Below, piece by piece: positions 8,341 to 17,872 of a DNA stretch of 64,000 bases (its first letter is position 1; every line of letters starts with the position of its first letter). Under the pieces are notes generated by a model. It made no database searches. It saw nothing but the letters and a program-made list of their open reading frames with translations, and was not told the origin of the DNA. Both the position numbers and the translations under genes were made by a program. The stretch is from positions 4,548,001 through 4,612,000 of the forward strand of contig NZ_CP040749.1 of assembly GCF_006065315.1 (NCBI RefSeq), in the 5' to 3' direction. Source of the stretch: Aureibaculum algae. GTDB taxonomy: Bacteria > Bacteroidota > Bacteroidia > Flavobacteriales > Flavobacteriaceae.

Positions 8341-11300
8341 CTAAAACCCGAAACCTAAACCGAATGAAAAACGAGCTCCCTCATCTGCATTAAATACTGA
8401 AATTTGAAAAGTCATTACGTCAGCAGCATTTGCAAAAATTCCTCCCCCATAAGAATTGTGCCATTTATCAGAATCTTCACCATCTAACCAAACCCTACCA
8501 TAATCTAAACCTCCGTAAACCCCTATATGCAAGGGTAAAATAACTGTTTTTAACTTCGTTAAATTTAATCGTAAATCTGTACTTTGATAAAATGAAGATT
8601 TCCCTGTAAAACGTTGGTTTCTATAACCACGTAATCCGTCACTTGCTCCAAGTGACACTGCTTGATAAAACTCAAAATTATCTCCAAAAATAACATTTCC
8701 TTTAATTTTAGTTGCCAGCACCAATTGACCTGAAGGCACCAATTTATAATCAAAACCGATGGATGGAGTAATATAACTAAACCCGTTAGATTCATCTATA
8801 TTCGCCTTATACCCAACTTCTAATCGGGTCTTCATTCCTAAGGTAGGAAAAGCCTTATTGTCCTGATTTTCATAACTAAATTCAGCATTTACACCTACAA
8901 ATTGAATGCTGTTTTCAATTTGATTCTGGTTGTAAAATATATTTATAAATCGATCTGAAGTCTCTTCAACTTCTATAGACTCATAACTTGCCCCAACTTT
9001 AAATCGAGTTCCATAGGTACCTATTTTCACCAATGAAGGTTTAAATGCAAGGCTACTTATTTTAACACGGTTAAAATCCATATCAAAATTATCTTCATCT
9101 AGTGCATTCGGATTACTGGTTTCATTACCAAAATCGAAGAAATTAATACTATAATTTGGGCTTGTCATTTTAGCATCCAAACCTAAATTCCATGCTCCTA
9201 TAACATTTGAAAACTCGCCATGATACCCTATTTCAAATCCATTAGTCGCAAAATAATAAGCTCCCGAAAGGATGTGCTGAGCGGTAAAAGGATTGCGTTC
9301 AAAACCATATGTTGTATATGTATTTGAGGCACCTATCTTGACCCCATCATCAGGATTAAAACCAACGGTTGGTATAAATTGATTTATATTATTTTTAAGC
9401 TTCGTATAATCATAAACATTTGTTTCGTAATCATCCGTTAACTTAACACTTCCTTTATTCGTTAAGAATTCATTTTTCTTTGACTTATAATCATAAAGCT
9501 TAACTCTTTTACCATTTTCTACATTATAGGTGTCATTATTCTGACCGCCAATAATTCTAATTTTTATAAGATTGTTGCCTTCACCGAAGGTTTTGAACAC
9601 ATCATCGTCGTCAAGTCCATAAATCCATATTTCTTTAGTATCTTTTTTATCATACACCCTTTCATGAAAAATAGTACCTTTTTTACCATTTTTAATTCTA
9701 TAGGCAACTACTTTTGTTAAACCATTTGGAAGCCGTTCAATATCAAACCAATCGTCTTTATCAGTCCCTCTTATTACCGCAAATTTGTTAATGATCTTAT
9801 AGTATTCATCAGCTGTTTTATTTAGGCTTTTGATTCTTGACAATAGAACGCGTTTGATCTCTAAAACGGTATCATCTTGAACCTCTTTAGGCATCATATT
9901 TAATGCTCTATCTATTACCTCAGCGGTTAAGTTTTTCTGAATAAATTCAGCCTGCTCTATCCATTGTTCCTTATCCGTCTGATTAATTATAATCATATCT
10001 AAAGAATAAGGACTTGAATTAAACCCCTTAACATTTCTTATGTTATCATAAAAACCCTCCATTAGTTTTAATGGGGGTGTAATTCGCGTAGCTATTTGCA
10101 TTAAGGCTCCATCTCCCATTATAGAAAAAGTTTGATCTCTATCTCTGGGTATTGGTTTAAAAACCACTTTGTCTGATTTTTTATCTTTAAATTCTGCCCA
10201 ACGCCATTGATCTACATGCCTATCCCAGTCGCCAATAACCATATCAAAAAGTCGAGCTCTTAGGTAGGTTACATCATCAACAACATATTTTTCATCCTTT
10301 CTTAATTTTTTCAACAAATCATCAGTGCTCTCAATTTTTTTTGCAAATCCAAAACTTTTAAGATTTTGCTGACTATCGCCAACATGTTCTTCAATCATGT
10401 AGAGCTCATTACCAAAATCAGTATTAAAAGCTCCCAATGCGTTTTGTTTTGGGACATAATACAATATAGGATTGGTATGATACAAATCAATAGCATCAGA
10501 TAATTCTCCTGTAGTAAAAGGAGCATAAGGATGTGAACCTGTATAAAAATCTTGCAATAAACTTTCGGTATAAGTATCTTCAAAGTCTCCAATAATATAC
10601 TGATCTTTAAAAGCCATAGCTTGTAGATACACCTCGGCACTTTTTCGTAAAGCACGCATAACATATTGTTTGCCTTCACCATCTATTAAACGAAGTGACT
10701 TAGATTGATGTCCACCCCCTTTTCTTATGGGCGTAACCCCTCCGAACAGCGTGTCTAAATTAACAGTTGGAGCCGCTACTTTTGCACCATAATACTTACG
10801 GTATCTTTTACCCCAAATACCTTTATAAAATTTAGTCTTTTCAACTTCTTCATCGGTATAAACGGAAGCTTTTACGATGGCAGGAAAGTCTTTGTTATAA
10901 GCTTCTACTTGATTCGATTTATCTGAGGCTAAAACCTCAGTTTGAAATATTATTTCATTTGTTTTTGCCGAATAAAAGCGAACAAAAGAAGCTCCATCTT
11001 TAAAAATGTCTAAAATAGCATAACCTGAATCACTAGATGTAAATTCTGCTGATACATTACGAGTTGCTGTATTTTTTGAGCCAGAACCGCTAATAATTTG
11101 AGGTAAATTATCCTTCTTTAGATATTGCAAGTTATGCTCATGACCAGAAACAAAAATTACTTTATCATTTTCTTGAGCTAAGGTTACAATTCTTTTTATA
11201 AGGTAATTATAATTCTTATTTTGAGTATCTGCAGGAGAAATTCCACTTGTTTTTCGAATTAAATTTTTTAAGCTTCCTAAAATAGGTAATGGTTTTAGAT

Positions 11301-12018
11301 TTGATTTAAAATCAAATTGCCCAGCATGTGGCCCGTTACTAAACATTGGATTATGAATGGCTACCAGTGTAGTTTTACCTTGAGATTTTTTAATTAACCC
11401 TTCAAACTCTTCAAAAAATTTATTCCGCGTTCTTATTTCACAATCATCGTTAATTGTGGGATGCTTATCCCAATCAGTTAAATACCATTCTCCATCTATA
11501 ACAATTAACACTGTGTTTTCATCAATATCAACTTTTTCTATCGGACAACCATTTTCAGGTAAAAAAGTTTGATCTCCCAAAATTTCCTCAATATAATCCT
11601 CTTGCCTTTTTAGGCCTTTTATACCCGAATACCAATCGTGGTTGCCGGGTATAAATATGGTATTACCCTTAAAATTTTCTACTGCACTTGTTTGCACATT
11701 CAATTGATGCTCTGCAAAAGCTCTATTCTTATCCTCTTCATTAGGCATTCCTTTAGGATAAATATTATCTCCTAAAAAAATAACTGTGCTATTTTTAGAT
11801 GCTTTTGAAATTTCATTTTTAAAAGATTGTAATGCAATAGAAGAAGTTCCTATTTCAGAATTACCGGCATCACCAATTAAGTAAAAAGTATGCTGAATTT
11901 CTTTATCTGGAAACGTTGAATTTACCAGTCCTTTTTTAATTTGAGTTTTATAAGTAGCACACGCATTCAATAAAAACACAGCAACAAAGAACAATACAAA
12001 TTTGTAATAATACCTCAT
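8341..12018 (-). CDS. Large surface lipoprotein: metallophosphoesterase + kinase-like region + outer-membrane barrel
   Basis: A 1225-residue protein. The lipobox is LLNAC (Cys20). Residues ~44-340 are a calcineurin-type metallophosphoesterase with every metal motif: GDAG (D50), GDN (83-85), GNHD (125-128), H222 and GHEH (292-295). Residues ~430-760 do not look like phosphoesterase. They contain YVMRALRKS (452-460), GDWDRH (596-601) and PRDRDQ (624-629), a spacing that recalls the lysine, catalytic-loop and metal-binding motifs of FAM20/CotH/PI-kinase-like folds; this is inference. Residues ~900-1225 are alternating aromatic beta strands ending FSFGLGFGF, like an Omp85/surface-antigen barrel. 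The protein should sit in the outer membrane. Conserved in Flavobacteriia as far as I recall, but without assigned substrate. Confidence 0.75.
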   Translation of the reverse strand: MRYYYKFVLFFVAVFLLNACATYKTQIKKGLVNSTFPDKEIQHTFYLIGDAGNSEIGTSSIALQSFKNEISKASKNSTVIFLGDNIYPKGMPNEEDKNRAFAEHQLNVQTSAVENFKGNTIFIPGNHDWYSGIKGLKRQEDYIEEILGDQTFLPENGCPIEKVDIDENTVLIVIDGEWYLTDWDKHPTINDDCEIRTRNKFFEEFEGLIKKSQGKTTLVAIHNPMFSNGPHAGQFDFKSNLKPLPILGSLKNLIRKTSGISPADTQNKNYNYLIKRIVTLAQENDKVIFVSGHEHNLQYLKKDNLPQIISGSGSKNTATRNVSAEFTSSDSGYAILDIFKDGASFVRFYSAKTNEIIFQTEVLASDKSNQVEAYNKDFPAIVKASVYTDEEVEKTKFYKGIWGKRYRKYYGAKVAAPTVNLDTLFGGVTPIRKGGGHQSKSLRLIDGEGKQYVMRALRKSAEVYLQAMAFKDQYIIGDFEDTYTESLLQDFYTGSHPYAPFTTGELSDAIDLYHTNPILYYVPKQNALGAFNTDFGNELYMIEEHVGDSQQNLKSFGFAKKIESTDDLLKKLRKDEKYVVDDVTYLRARLFDMVIGDWDRHVDQWRWAEFKDKKSDKVVFKPIPRDRDQTFSIMGDGALMQIATRITPPLKLMEGFYDNIRNVKGFNSSPYSLDMIIINQTDKEQWIEQAEFIQKNLTAEVIDRALNMMPKEVQDDTVLEIKRVLLSRIKSLNKTADEYYKIINKFAVIRGTDKDDWFDIERLPNGLTKVVAYRIKNGKKGTIFHERVYDKKDTKEIWIYGLDDDDVFKTFGEGNNLIKIRIIGGQNNDTYNVENGKRVKLYDYKSKKNEFLTNKGSVKLTDDYETNVYDYTKLKNNINQFIPTVGFNPDDGVKIGASNTYTTYGFERNPFTAQHILSGAYYFATNGFEIGYHGEFSNVIGAWNLGLDAKMTSPNYSINFFDFGNETSNPNALDEDNFDMDFNRVKISSLAFKPSLVKIGTYGTRFKVGASYESIEVEETSDRFINIFYNQNQIENSIQFVGVNAEFSYENQDNKAFPTLGMKTRLEVGYKANIDESNGFSYITPSIGFDYKLVPSGQLVLATKIKGNVIFGDNFEFYQAVSLGASDGLRGYRNQRFTGKSSFYQSTDLRLNLTKLKTVILPLHIGVYGGLDYGRVWLDGEDSDKWHNSYGGGIFANAADVMTFQISVFNADEGARFSFGLGFGF

Positions 12019-12036
12019 ATGTTTGTTATTCTATTT

Positions 12037-13236
12037 TTAAATAGTAACACCAGATGTTCTGAATGCAACCGCAAAAGCAATGACTGACATAATAATACCA
12101 ATCAAAAATATGGTGTAAGTAACCCTTAGTATTTTATATTTCTTATGTAAAACCAAGCCCAGAAAGTATAAATCTTTTTTCATTGATGAATACAAATAGT
12201 CTCTATCTTCCATCATTTCTCCCATAGCCCATTCAAATTCTTCCAATTTAACTTTATGAAAATTACCAAAAAACAACAAGTTCACTTTTTTATCTTCAAC
12301 ATCCTTTTTGGTAAACTTACCACTCGTAATATTAGGTCTTGTAGCTAAAACTGATAACCCCATAGAAACTAAACTAAATGAGACAAAAATAGCAGTTGGT
12401 ATAATTAAGTAATGATTTGACGGATTATCTAACTTAGGAATTAAATTTGATAACGCCATTGATATGATAATAGCATTTACTGACAATAATATATTGGCTT
12501 TTGTATCAGCTATGTTGCTCAGATTAATATGGTTTCTAAGCGTAACTCTAAACATGGTTTCAATGCCACGTTCAGGAATTTCGGCTTTACGTTTTTTTAA
12601 TTTAAACTCACCGGCTTTCATTTTACCTTTCGCTAATGCCTGCTTATTTTTTTTTCTAGATTTATATAATCGAGATAAATTTTTATCTTTAATTTTTTGC
12701 CAATTAATTCGGGCATAATTTGTATAATAATGATGCTTTTTAGTAAAAAAATTAATATTCTCGTCAATCCATTCAGAATCGGTAAATTTCTTAGAGCTAG
12801 ATAAGTTCCATTCTTCTCGCAACAACTCATTAACTTCCGAGAACACACTATTTCCTAAATGAGCACAATCGGCATCAAGTAATACTTTTTCCAAAATATT
12901 TTCAGGCTCTGACTCCATATTTGTAGCCAAAATGCAATTTTGTACACTTGAAATAATTTGAGACGACACATTGTGTCCCTCTAAAAAATCTTTTGCTATT
13001 TCTGAACTATTAATTTCATGTCCTTTAAATCCGTTAATAAATCCAATATCATGAAACCATGCCGCCAATTCAACAATCTGCGTTTGTTCAGGTGTTAGTT
13101 GCTCTCCTATGGCCAGTTCTTTAACAGAACTTACAACTCTTTGGGTATGACTTAAATTGTGATAAATATATACACTTGATAAATGTTCAGTTAGTTGACT
13201 TACAACATATGCCTCAACTTTTTGTAAAATATCCAT
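12037..13236 (-). CDS. HD-domain phosphohydrolase fused to a Pycsar-type (PycTM / DUF5706) membrane module
   Basis: A 399-residue protein. Residues 1-~150 form an HD domain with the metal ligands H30 (NLSHTQRV), H62-D63 (WFHDIGF) and D121-x-D123 (LLDADCAH), so it can probably hydrolyse a phosphoester, possibly a cyclic or signalling nucleotide. A basic linker (KSRKKNKQALAKGKMKAGEFKLKKRK) leads to a C-terminal module starting RNHINLSNIADTKANILLS, with helices at ~245-265, ~275-295 and ~370-395. This is the pattern of the PycTM membrane domain known from Pycsar antiphage effectors. No pyrimidine cyclase gene is nearby. The gene lies six bases after the GAF protein and should be co-transcribed with it. 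Confidence 0.78.
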   Translation of the reverse strand: MDILQKVEAYVVSQLTEHLSSVYIYHNLSHTQRVVSSVKELAIGEQLTPEQTQIVELAAWFHDIGFINGFKGHEINSSEIAKDFLEGHNVSSQIISSVQNCILATNMESEPENILEKVLLDADCAHLGNSVFSEVNELLREEWNLSSSKKFTDSEWIDENINFFTKKHHYYTNYARINWQKIKDKNLSRLYKSRKKNKQALAKGKMKAGEFKLKKRKAEIPERGIETMFRVTLRNHINLSNIADTKANILLSVNAIIISMALSNLIPKLDNPSNHYLIIPTAIFVSFSLVSMGLSVLATRPNITSGKFTKKDVEDKKVNLLFFGNFHKVKLEEFEWAMGEMMEDRDYLYSSMKKDLYFLGLVLHKKYKILRVTYTIFLIGIIMSVIAFAVAFRTSGVTI

Positions 13237-13242
13237 AAATAA

Positions 13243-15624
13243 TTAGGCTTTTATGTCTTCAATTAATTGATCAATTGTAATGGTAGTTTTCTCATTAAAT
13301 TGTTCTTTATAAAGAACTTCAACTCGGAGAGCTTTTAAGCCAGAAACACCTTGTAAATCTTCCAATTCTAAATATTCTAATTTACCTAAATAGTTTTTTG
13401 ATTGTAAATATTTAATATATTTTTTATACTCTCTAGCATCTTTATCTTGAGAGTAAACAATCGCTATTTTTCCTGGAGTAGTTAAACGCTCAGTAGTACC
13501 TTTTATATTCGCTTTATCAATACGTTTTTTAATAATTTCGTACCTAATATTATAAGCTCCATCAACATCAAATTGCTTTTCATCCATCCTAAATTTAATG
13601 GCCAAAGAATTACTATGTACCAAAATTAATGAGGCAATTTCAAGTTCATGATCTAACGTGCCTTTCAACTGAAAAGCAAGATTTTCCATTTCATACATCA
13701 GCTGCAATTGCCACAAACGCATGTTATATAAATATAACGAATTATACTCTTTATTTTGAACCAATGATTGACCTATATACATGTTATATTCTACACCATC
13801 AGTTTTGTACCTTTCAAAATAATGGGGAAACATTGCCTGAGCTTCTTCCTGCTTTTTGTCTATAAAATCGGCTAGTTTCTCATTTAAAATTGTAACACTC
13901 TCTTCATAGGCTTTTCGTTGCTCATACACTACATGTAAATTATCATCTAATCGATCCATGTAAATATCAACAGATTTTTCTAACTCCGAATTAATTCCTT
14001 TAATATGATTAAACACCGGATAAATATCACGTTTTAAAAAATCAAGTATTGCGATCTCATCTCCAGCATGTAGTCCTTTTTTAACATCTATTAAATACTC
14101 TTCAACACGAAACATTAACTCGTCATAAATTGGTATTTCTTCAACTTCACAAGCATTATTCAAAACATTTGATGCTAGATTAAGCTGAACTGATAAGTCA
14201 TTTTTTATGGCATCATTACGTGCAATAGAAGACCCTTTTATATCAGCTTGCCCATATAATGGAAATACATTATCAAAAACAATATCATCTAATTTAGGAC
14301 TTTCTATCCCTTTAAACTTATCTCCATAATAATTCTCAGCTGCTTGATAAAAACGCCATTTTACAGTGGGATGAATTGAGGTGTAATGCTCTTGAATAGT
14401 CGCTTCAAGAATATTTTGATGCTCTTCCGAATTTCTTTTTACAGCAGCTTCAAAAATTGGAATTATGTCTTTTAGCTTATTCTGATTAATAGAATTTAAT
14501 TCATATGGCCTAGGTGATGCAATTTCTAATAAAGCCAAATCATTATTTTCCGTTGCCTTAATAGGTATCAATATAATGCTTTGAATTCCTTTAGATTTAA
14601 GGTCTTTATAAAAAGAATTTTGGTTGGTAGATTTTCCATATTTTTCAACATCAGAAATTGTTACAATTTCGTGCTTAATGAATACGTTATTCATTATTCC
14701 ATCACAAAAATAATCCTTACAATTTACAACAGTTTTACCTTCAAGAATTAAACTATCTGACTTTTTAATATTGGTTTCGCACAACTTAATGTTTACGGCG
14801 TCAAATATTGAAAACCCAAGTTTCAAATCTTTTATACTATAGAATTCACGCAAATATTTTCGTAAATCACCAATAAGATTATGGTCTTGTCTTAATAAGC
14901 TATTAGACAATGAAGATAATGTCTCATCTTGAGTTACGTCAAAAAGATTCATAATTCCAAAACCTTTGTATATATAACTATTTGGAGGAAACTTTTCTTT
15001 CCAAACCTCTATGTTATTGAAATTATCCAATAATAACCTAAAATCTTCTTCTGTAATTTTCGGTGCATTTTCCGTAGGAATAATATCAGCAAAATCACCA
15101 TTAAGGGCTACTCTATAATGTTTTGTAACTCCTGTATTTACATCAGGTATATCATAAAAGAAAGGGCGTTTTAAATCTATATTATATCCATAACAATAAG
15201 CTAAAATCATGACGCAACCATGAATGTACAACTCATTATCATGAAAATTTCTGATACTGAAATGGTAATCATCACCAGAATTATTAATAATATTTTTGAA
15301 CCTATTTGATATCTTAAAAGTTGTAAATGAAAATGGAATACTAGCTGCTTTTATTTCATTATTCGTTAATATCTCTGGAAACAACCCATCTAGTGCTAAA
15401 TCAATTTGGTCTTTATACTTAGTTAATAAAGACTCATCCGTAAAGCCATCAATCAATTCTGGATACTTACTCAAATGCCCAACAATTTCCTTTGCCGAAT
15501 TATAAAAAGGGTGATCCTTATCATCCAAATACTTTTGATAAAATTGAAAAACCTTTTCAAAACTTATCTGTAGTTGTAATGGAAAAGATTTCTCTTTTAA
15601 ATTTACTGATTGCTGAATAATCAT
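13243..15624 (-). CDS. GAF-domain-containing protein of unknown function
   Basis: About 793 residues, cytosolic, with no signal peptide. I choose the ATG of MIIQQSVNLKEKSF; an upstream ATG would add eleven unusual residues. The N-terminal ~250 residues are unrecognised. Residues ~280-415 look like a GAF sensor domain (SDSLILEGKTVVNCKDYFCDGIMNN ... SIILIPIKATENNDLALLEIAS). The C-terminal half is helical, with a possible coiled coil at ~540-590 (YMDRLDDNLHVVYEQRKAYEESV). No kinase, cyclase or GGDEF motif is visible, so the output is unknown. Tight coupling to the HD-PycTM gene suggests that the pair senses a small ligand and controls membrane or nucleotide state. Confidence 0.65.
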   Translation of the reverse strand: MIIQQSVNLKEKSFPLQLQISFEKVFQFYQKYLDDKDHPFYNSAKEIVGHLSKYPELIDGFTDESLLTKYKDQIDLALDGLFPEILTNNEIKAASIPFSFTTFKISNRFKNIINNSGDDYHFSIRNFHDNELYIHGCVMILAYCYGYNIDLKRPFFYDIPDVNTGVTKHYRVALNGDFADIIPTENAPKITEEDFRLLLDNFNNIEVWKEKFPPNSYIYKGFGIMNLFDVTQDETLSSLSNSLLRQDHNLIGDLRKYLREFYSIKDLKLGFSIFDAVNIKLCETNIKKSDSLILEGKTVVNCKDYFCDGIMNNVFIKHEIVTISDVEKYGKSTNQNSFYKDLKSKGIQSIILIPIKATENNDLALLEIASPRPYELNSINQNKLKDIIPIFEAAVKRNSEEHQNILEATIQEHYTSIHPTVKWRFYQAAENYYGDKFKGIESPKLDDIVFDNVFPLYGQADIKGSSIARNDAIKNDLSVQLNLASNVLNNACEVEEIPIYDELMFRVEEYLIDVKKGLHAGDEIAILDFLKRDIYPVFNHIKGINSELEKSVDIYMDRLDDNLHVVYEQRKAYEESVTILNEKLADFIDKKQEEAQAMFPHYFERYKTDGVEYNMYIGQSLVQNKEYNSLYLYNMRLWQLQLMYEMENLAFQLKGTLDHELEIASLILVHSNSLAIKFRMDEKQFDVDGAYNIRYEIIKKRIDKANIKGTTERLTTPGKIAIVYSQDKDAREYKKYIKYLQSKNYLGKLEYLELEDLQGVSGLKALRVEVLYKEQFNEKTTITIDQLIEDIKA

Positions 15625-15720
15625 AATTAAAATATTTGAACTTACTAAGTTACACAATTTATATTAGGTATAGACGTTAACAAGCCCCATTCCTAACAAA
15701 AAGAAAATAACAATTTTAAA

Positions 15721-16920
15721 CTAAGAAATAATTTTTTTAGAAATTCGAGAACTAGCAATCAAGGCTGCTAAAAACCCTAAGGTTAAAATTGTGAAAAATA
15801 CTATTAGAACATTAAAAATAGTGAATTCTACAGGATATGCTAATGACGAATTAATCATTATCAACCCGAAGTACTTTTGCAGTAAAACAAAAGAGATAGC
15901 CAAAAATAAGCCTAATATTAACCCGAAGAACGACAGTAAAAAACCTTGATAAATGAATATTTTTTTTATCTCTTTTAAACTAGCCCCTAAGCTGAATAAC
16001 GTCTTTAAATTTTCACGTTTGTCTAAAATCATCATTACAATGGCCCCAATAACATTAAACAAAGCAATAATTAAAATTAATGTAAAAATTAAATAAGAAA
16101 CCAAATTTTCAGTATTCAACATTTTATGAAAAACGGCATTGAGTTGTTCTCTGGTTTCAATTTTATATTTACTTCTTAATTTCTGTTGTAGAATGTCAAT
16201 TACTTCTCGTCTATTTACATTGTTTGCCAATTTTAATTCTATTGCAGAAATTTGATTTGGCTTATAATTTAATAAACTTTGCACGATTGACAATTGAGCA
16301 AAAACATAATTTTTATCCAACTCTTCAGTCAATCTAAATATACCTGTTGGTTGCAAATTTAAACTGTTAAATGCTGTTTTAGCATTCGTTATATAACCTT
16401 TACCTGGCTTAGGCACTGAAACCTTTAAGGATTCAGTAAAATCGTAGGTGCCCAAAGATAAAATTGCCGAGACACCGTTACCAATAACCGCTGAATTAAC
16501 AATATCTTTCTCTAACCATTCTCCAACATAGATTGCTGTATCTATATTATTTACTGACAAATACTTATCATCAACTCCTTTGATGCTCGCTATATGCGAC
16601 TTTTCGTTATAACTAAAAAAAGCTCTTTCTTCTACTACTTTACTATAACTCTTAATCTTTTTGTCATTAACAACCCCTGCGATAGAGTCATTAAACAGGA
16701 AAGACTTTCCTACCGATGCACTTATTTTTAGATCAGGATCAGAAACTCTAATAAAATCTAAACTAAAATCTTTTAAACCCGAAAAAACTGACAACACAAT
16801 AAATAATGCCATAGTACCCACAACAACACCAGTAGCTGCTATAATGGTAATTATATTTATTGCATTATTACTACTTTTAGAAAATAAATATCGCTTAGCT
16901 ATGTATAAAGGAAATTGCAA
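15721..16920 (-). CDS. LolC/LolE-type ABC transporter permease (FtsX-like)
   Basis: A 399-residue inner-membrane protein. An N-terminal amphipathic start (FPLYIAKRYLFSKSSNNAIN) and a first membrane helix at ~22-48 are followed by a large periplasmic MacB-PCD-type domain (~50-260). Then come three membrane helices (LVSYLIFTLILIIALFNVIGAIVMMI, FIYQGFLLSFFGLILGLFLAISF, FTIFNVLIVFFTILTLGFLAALI). The GAIVMMILDKRENLKTLFSLGAS segment is the FtsX-family signature. This is the permease layout of the complex that releases lipoproteins to the outer membrane. The matching ATPase is not in the window. The start lies one base after the rbfA stop. Confidence 0.82.
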   Translation of the reverse strand: MQFPLYIAKRYLFSKSSNNAINIITIIAATGVVVGTMALFIVLSVFSGLKDFSLDFIRVSDPDLKISASVGKSFLFNDSIAGVVNDKKIKSYSKVVEERAFFSYNEKSHIASIKGVDDKYLSVNNIDTAIYVGEWLEKDIVNSAVIGNGVSAILSLGTYDFTESLKVSVPKPGKGYITNAKTAFNSLNLQPTGIFRLTEELDKNYVFAQLSIVQSLLNYKPNQISAIELKLANNVNRREVIDILQQKLRSKYKIETREQLNAVFHKMLNTENLVSYLIFTLILIIALFNVIGAIVMMILDKRENLKTLFSLGASLKEIKKIFIYQGFLLSFFGLILGLFLAISFVLLQKYFGLIMINSSLAYPVEFTIFNVLIVFFTILTLGFLAALIASSRISKKIIS

Positions 16921-16921
16921 T

Positions 16922-17314
16922 TTATCTTTTTTGCCTTTTTGATAAAATATCTGGATTCTTAATAGGGTTTTCTACATTACCTTTTAGTGATTTATCTATA
17001 CCTTCAATATAATCTAATGAATCATCTATATAGAAGCTCAATTCTGGCATCCGGCGTAATTGATTTTTTGTCCGTTTAGCCAACTCGTGTCTAATTAATG
17101 GTGTATTTGATTTAATGCCTTCTAATAATTCTGCACCTTTTTCTGTTGGAAAAATACTTAAATATACTTTAGCATCAGACAAGTCAGAAGTAACATTAAC
17201 CTTAGTAACTGATATTATTATGCCCTTCATGCCATCTTGTGCTGCATGTTGTAACACATCAACCAAATCTTTCTGTAAAACACCGGCTATTTTTTTCTGT
17301 CTATTTGTTTCCAT
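16922..17314 (-). CDS. rbfA: 30S ribosome-binding factor A
   Basis: A 130-residue KH-like protein that binds the immature 30S subunit and assists 16S rRNA 5'-end maturation. Seen here: the N-terminal QKKIAGVLQKDLVDVLQ helix, the VTKVNVTSDLSDAKVYLSIF strand-helix region, the KRTKNQLRRMPELSFYIDDS core near residues 80-98, and a basic C-terminal tail (PDILSKRQKR). The length is normal. It heads a two-gene operon with the LolE-like permease. Its promoter is almost on top of the start codon. Confidence 0.93.
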   Translation of the reverse strand: METNRQKKIAGVLQKDLVDVLQHAAQDGMKGIIISVTKVNVTSDLSDAKVYLSIFPTEKGAELLEGIKSNTPLIRHELAKRTKNQLRRMPELSFYIDDSLDYIEGIDKSLKGNVENPIKNPDILSKRQKR

Positions 17315-17318
17315 AATG

Positions 17319-17326
17319 CAAAAATA
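17319..17326 (-). promoter_or_regulatory. -7 promoter element TATTTTTG of rbfA
   Basis: The minus strand reads TATTTTTGCATTATG, a perfect TAnnTTTG with four bases before the ATG, identical in layout to the radical SAM gene promoter. A leaderless or near-leaderless message is implied. Confidence 0.6.
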
Positions 17327-17389
17327 GGGTATAAAACTGAACTTTTGATTTTACCAGATATTTTAATAATAATATTGTTTATTTTTGAA

Positions 17390-17397
17390 AGAAGTAC
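17390..17397 (+). promoter_or_regulatory. -7 promoter element TATTTTTG of mce
   Basis: A TAnnTTTG match 33 bp upstream of the methylmalonyl-CoA epimerase start. It is back to back with the rbfA promoter, ~65 bp away. No clear -33 TTG is seen. Confidence 0.5.
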
Positions 17398-17430
17398 AAT
17401 TAATATTAATAAGACTTAACGCCTAGACAA

Positions 17431-17838
17431 ATGAAAAAAATTGAACATATTGGCATTGCAGTTAAAGACTTAGACAACTCTAACACGCTGTTTGAAAAAC
17501 TCTTTGGAAAAGCAGCCTATAAACTTGAAGAAGTAGCTTCTGAAGGAGTCATTACTTCTTTTTTTAAATCAGGCCCGAATAAAATTGAATTATTAGCCGC
17601 CACATCACCAGAAAGCCCAATCGCAAAGTTTTTAGAGAAAAAAGGAGAGGGAATTCATCATATTGCTTTTGCCGTTGATGATATTAAAAGTGAAATAAAA
17701 AGGTTAAAAACAGAAGGTTTCATCGTCCTGAACGATAAACCAAAAAAAGGTGCAGACAACAAACTTGTAGCTTTCTTACATCCTAAAAGCAGCAATGGGG
17801 TTTTAATTGAATTGTGCCAAGAAATTAAGCAAAAATAA
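17431..17838 (+). CDS. mce: Methylmalonyl-CoA epimerase
   Basis: A 135-residue vicinal-oxygen-chelate enzyme that interconverts (S)- and (R)-methylmalonyl-CoA in propionate and odd-chain metabolism, upstream of methylmalonyl-CoA mutase. The two betaalphabetabetabeta halves are clear (KKIEHIGIAVKDLDNSN and GEGIHHIAFAVDDI), with metal ligands expected at H6, H76 and E127 (LIELCQ). The length is typical. The mutase genes are not in the window. It heads a plus-strand cluster and ends 34 bp before ftsX. Confidence 0.9.
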   Translation: MKKIEHIGIAVKDLDNSNTLFEKLFGKAAYKLEEVASEGVITSFFKSGPNKIELLAATSPESPIAKFLEKKGEGIHHIAFAVDDIKSEIKRLKTEGFIVLNDKPKKGADNKLVAFLHPKSSNGVLIELCQEIKQK

Positions 17839-17872
17839 GTATATTGCGTCGCAAATTTTAGCACAAACGACA

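Noticed and set aside
12037-15624. Complete Pycsar antiphage system
   Set aside because: The PycTM-like module is present, but no pyrimidine cyclase is encoded in the neighbourhood and the GAF protein has no cyclase motif. The flanking genes are housekeeping.
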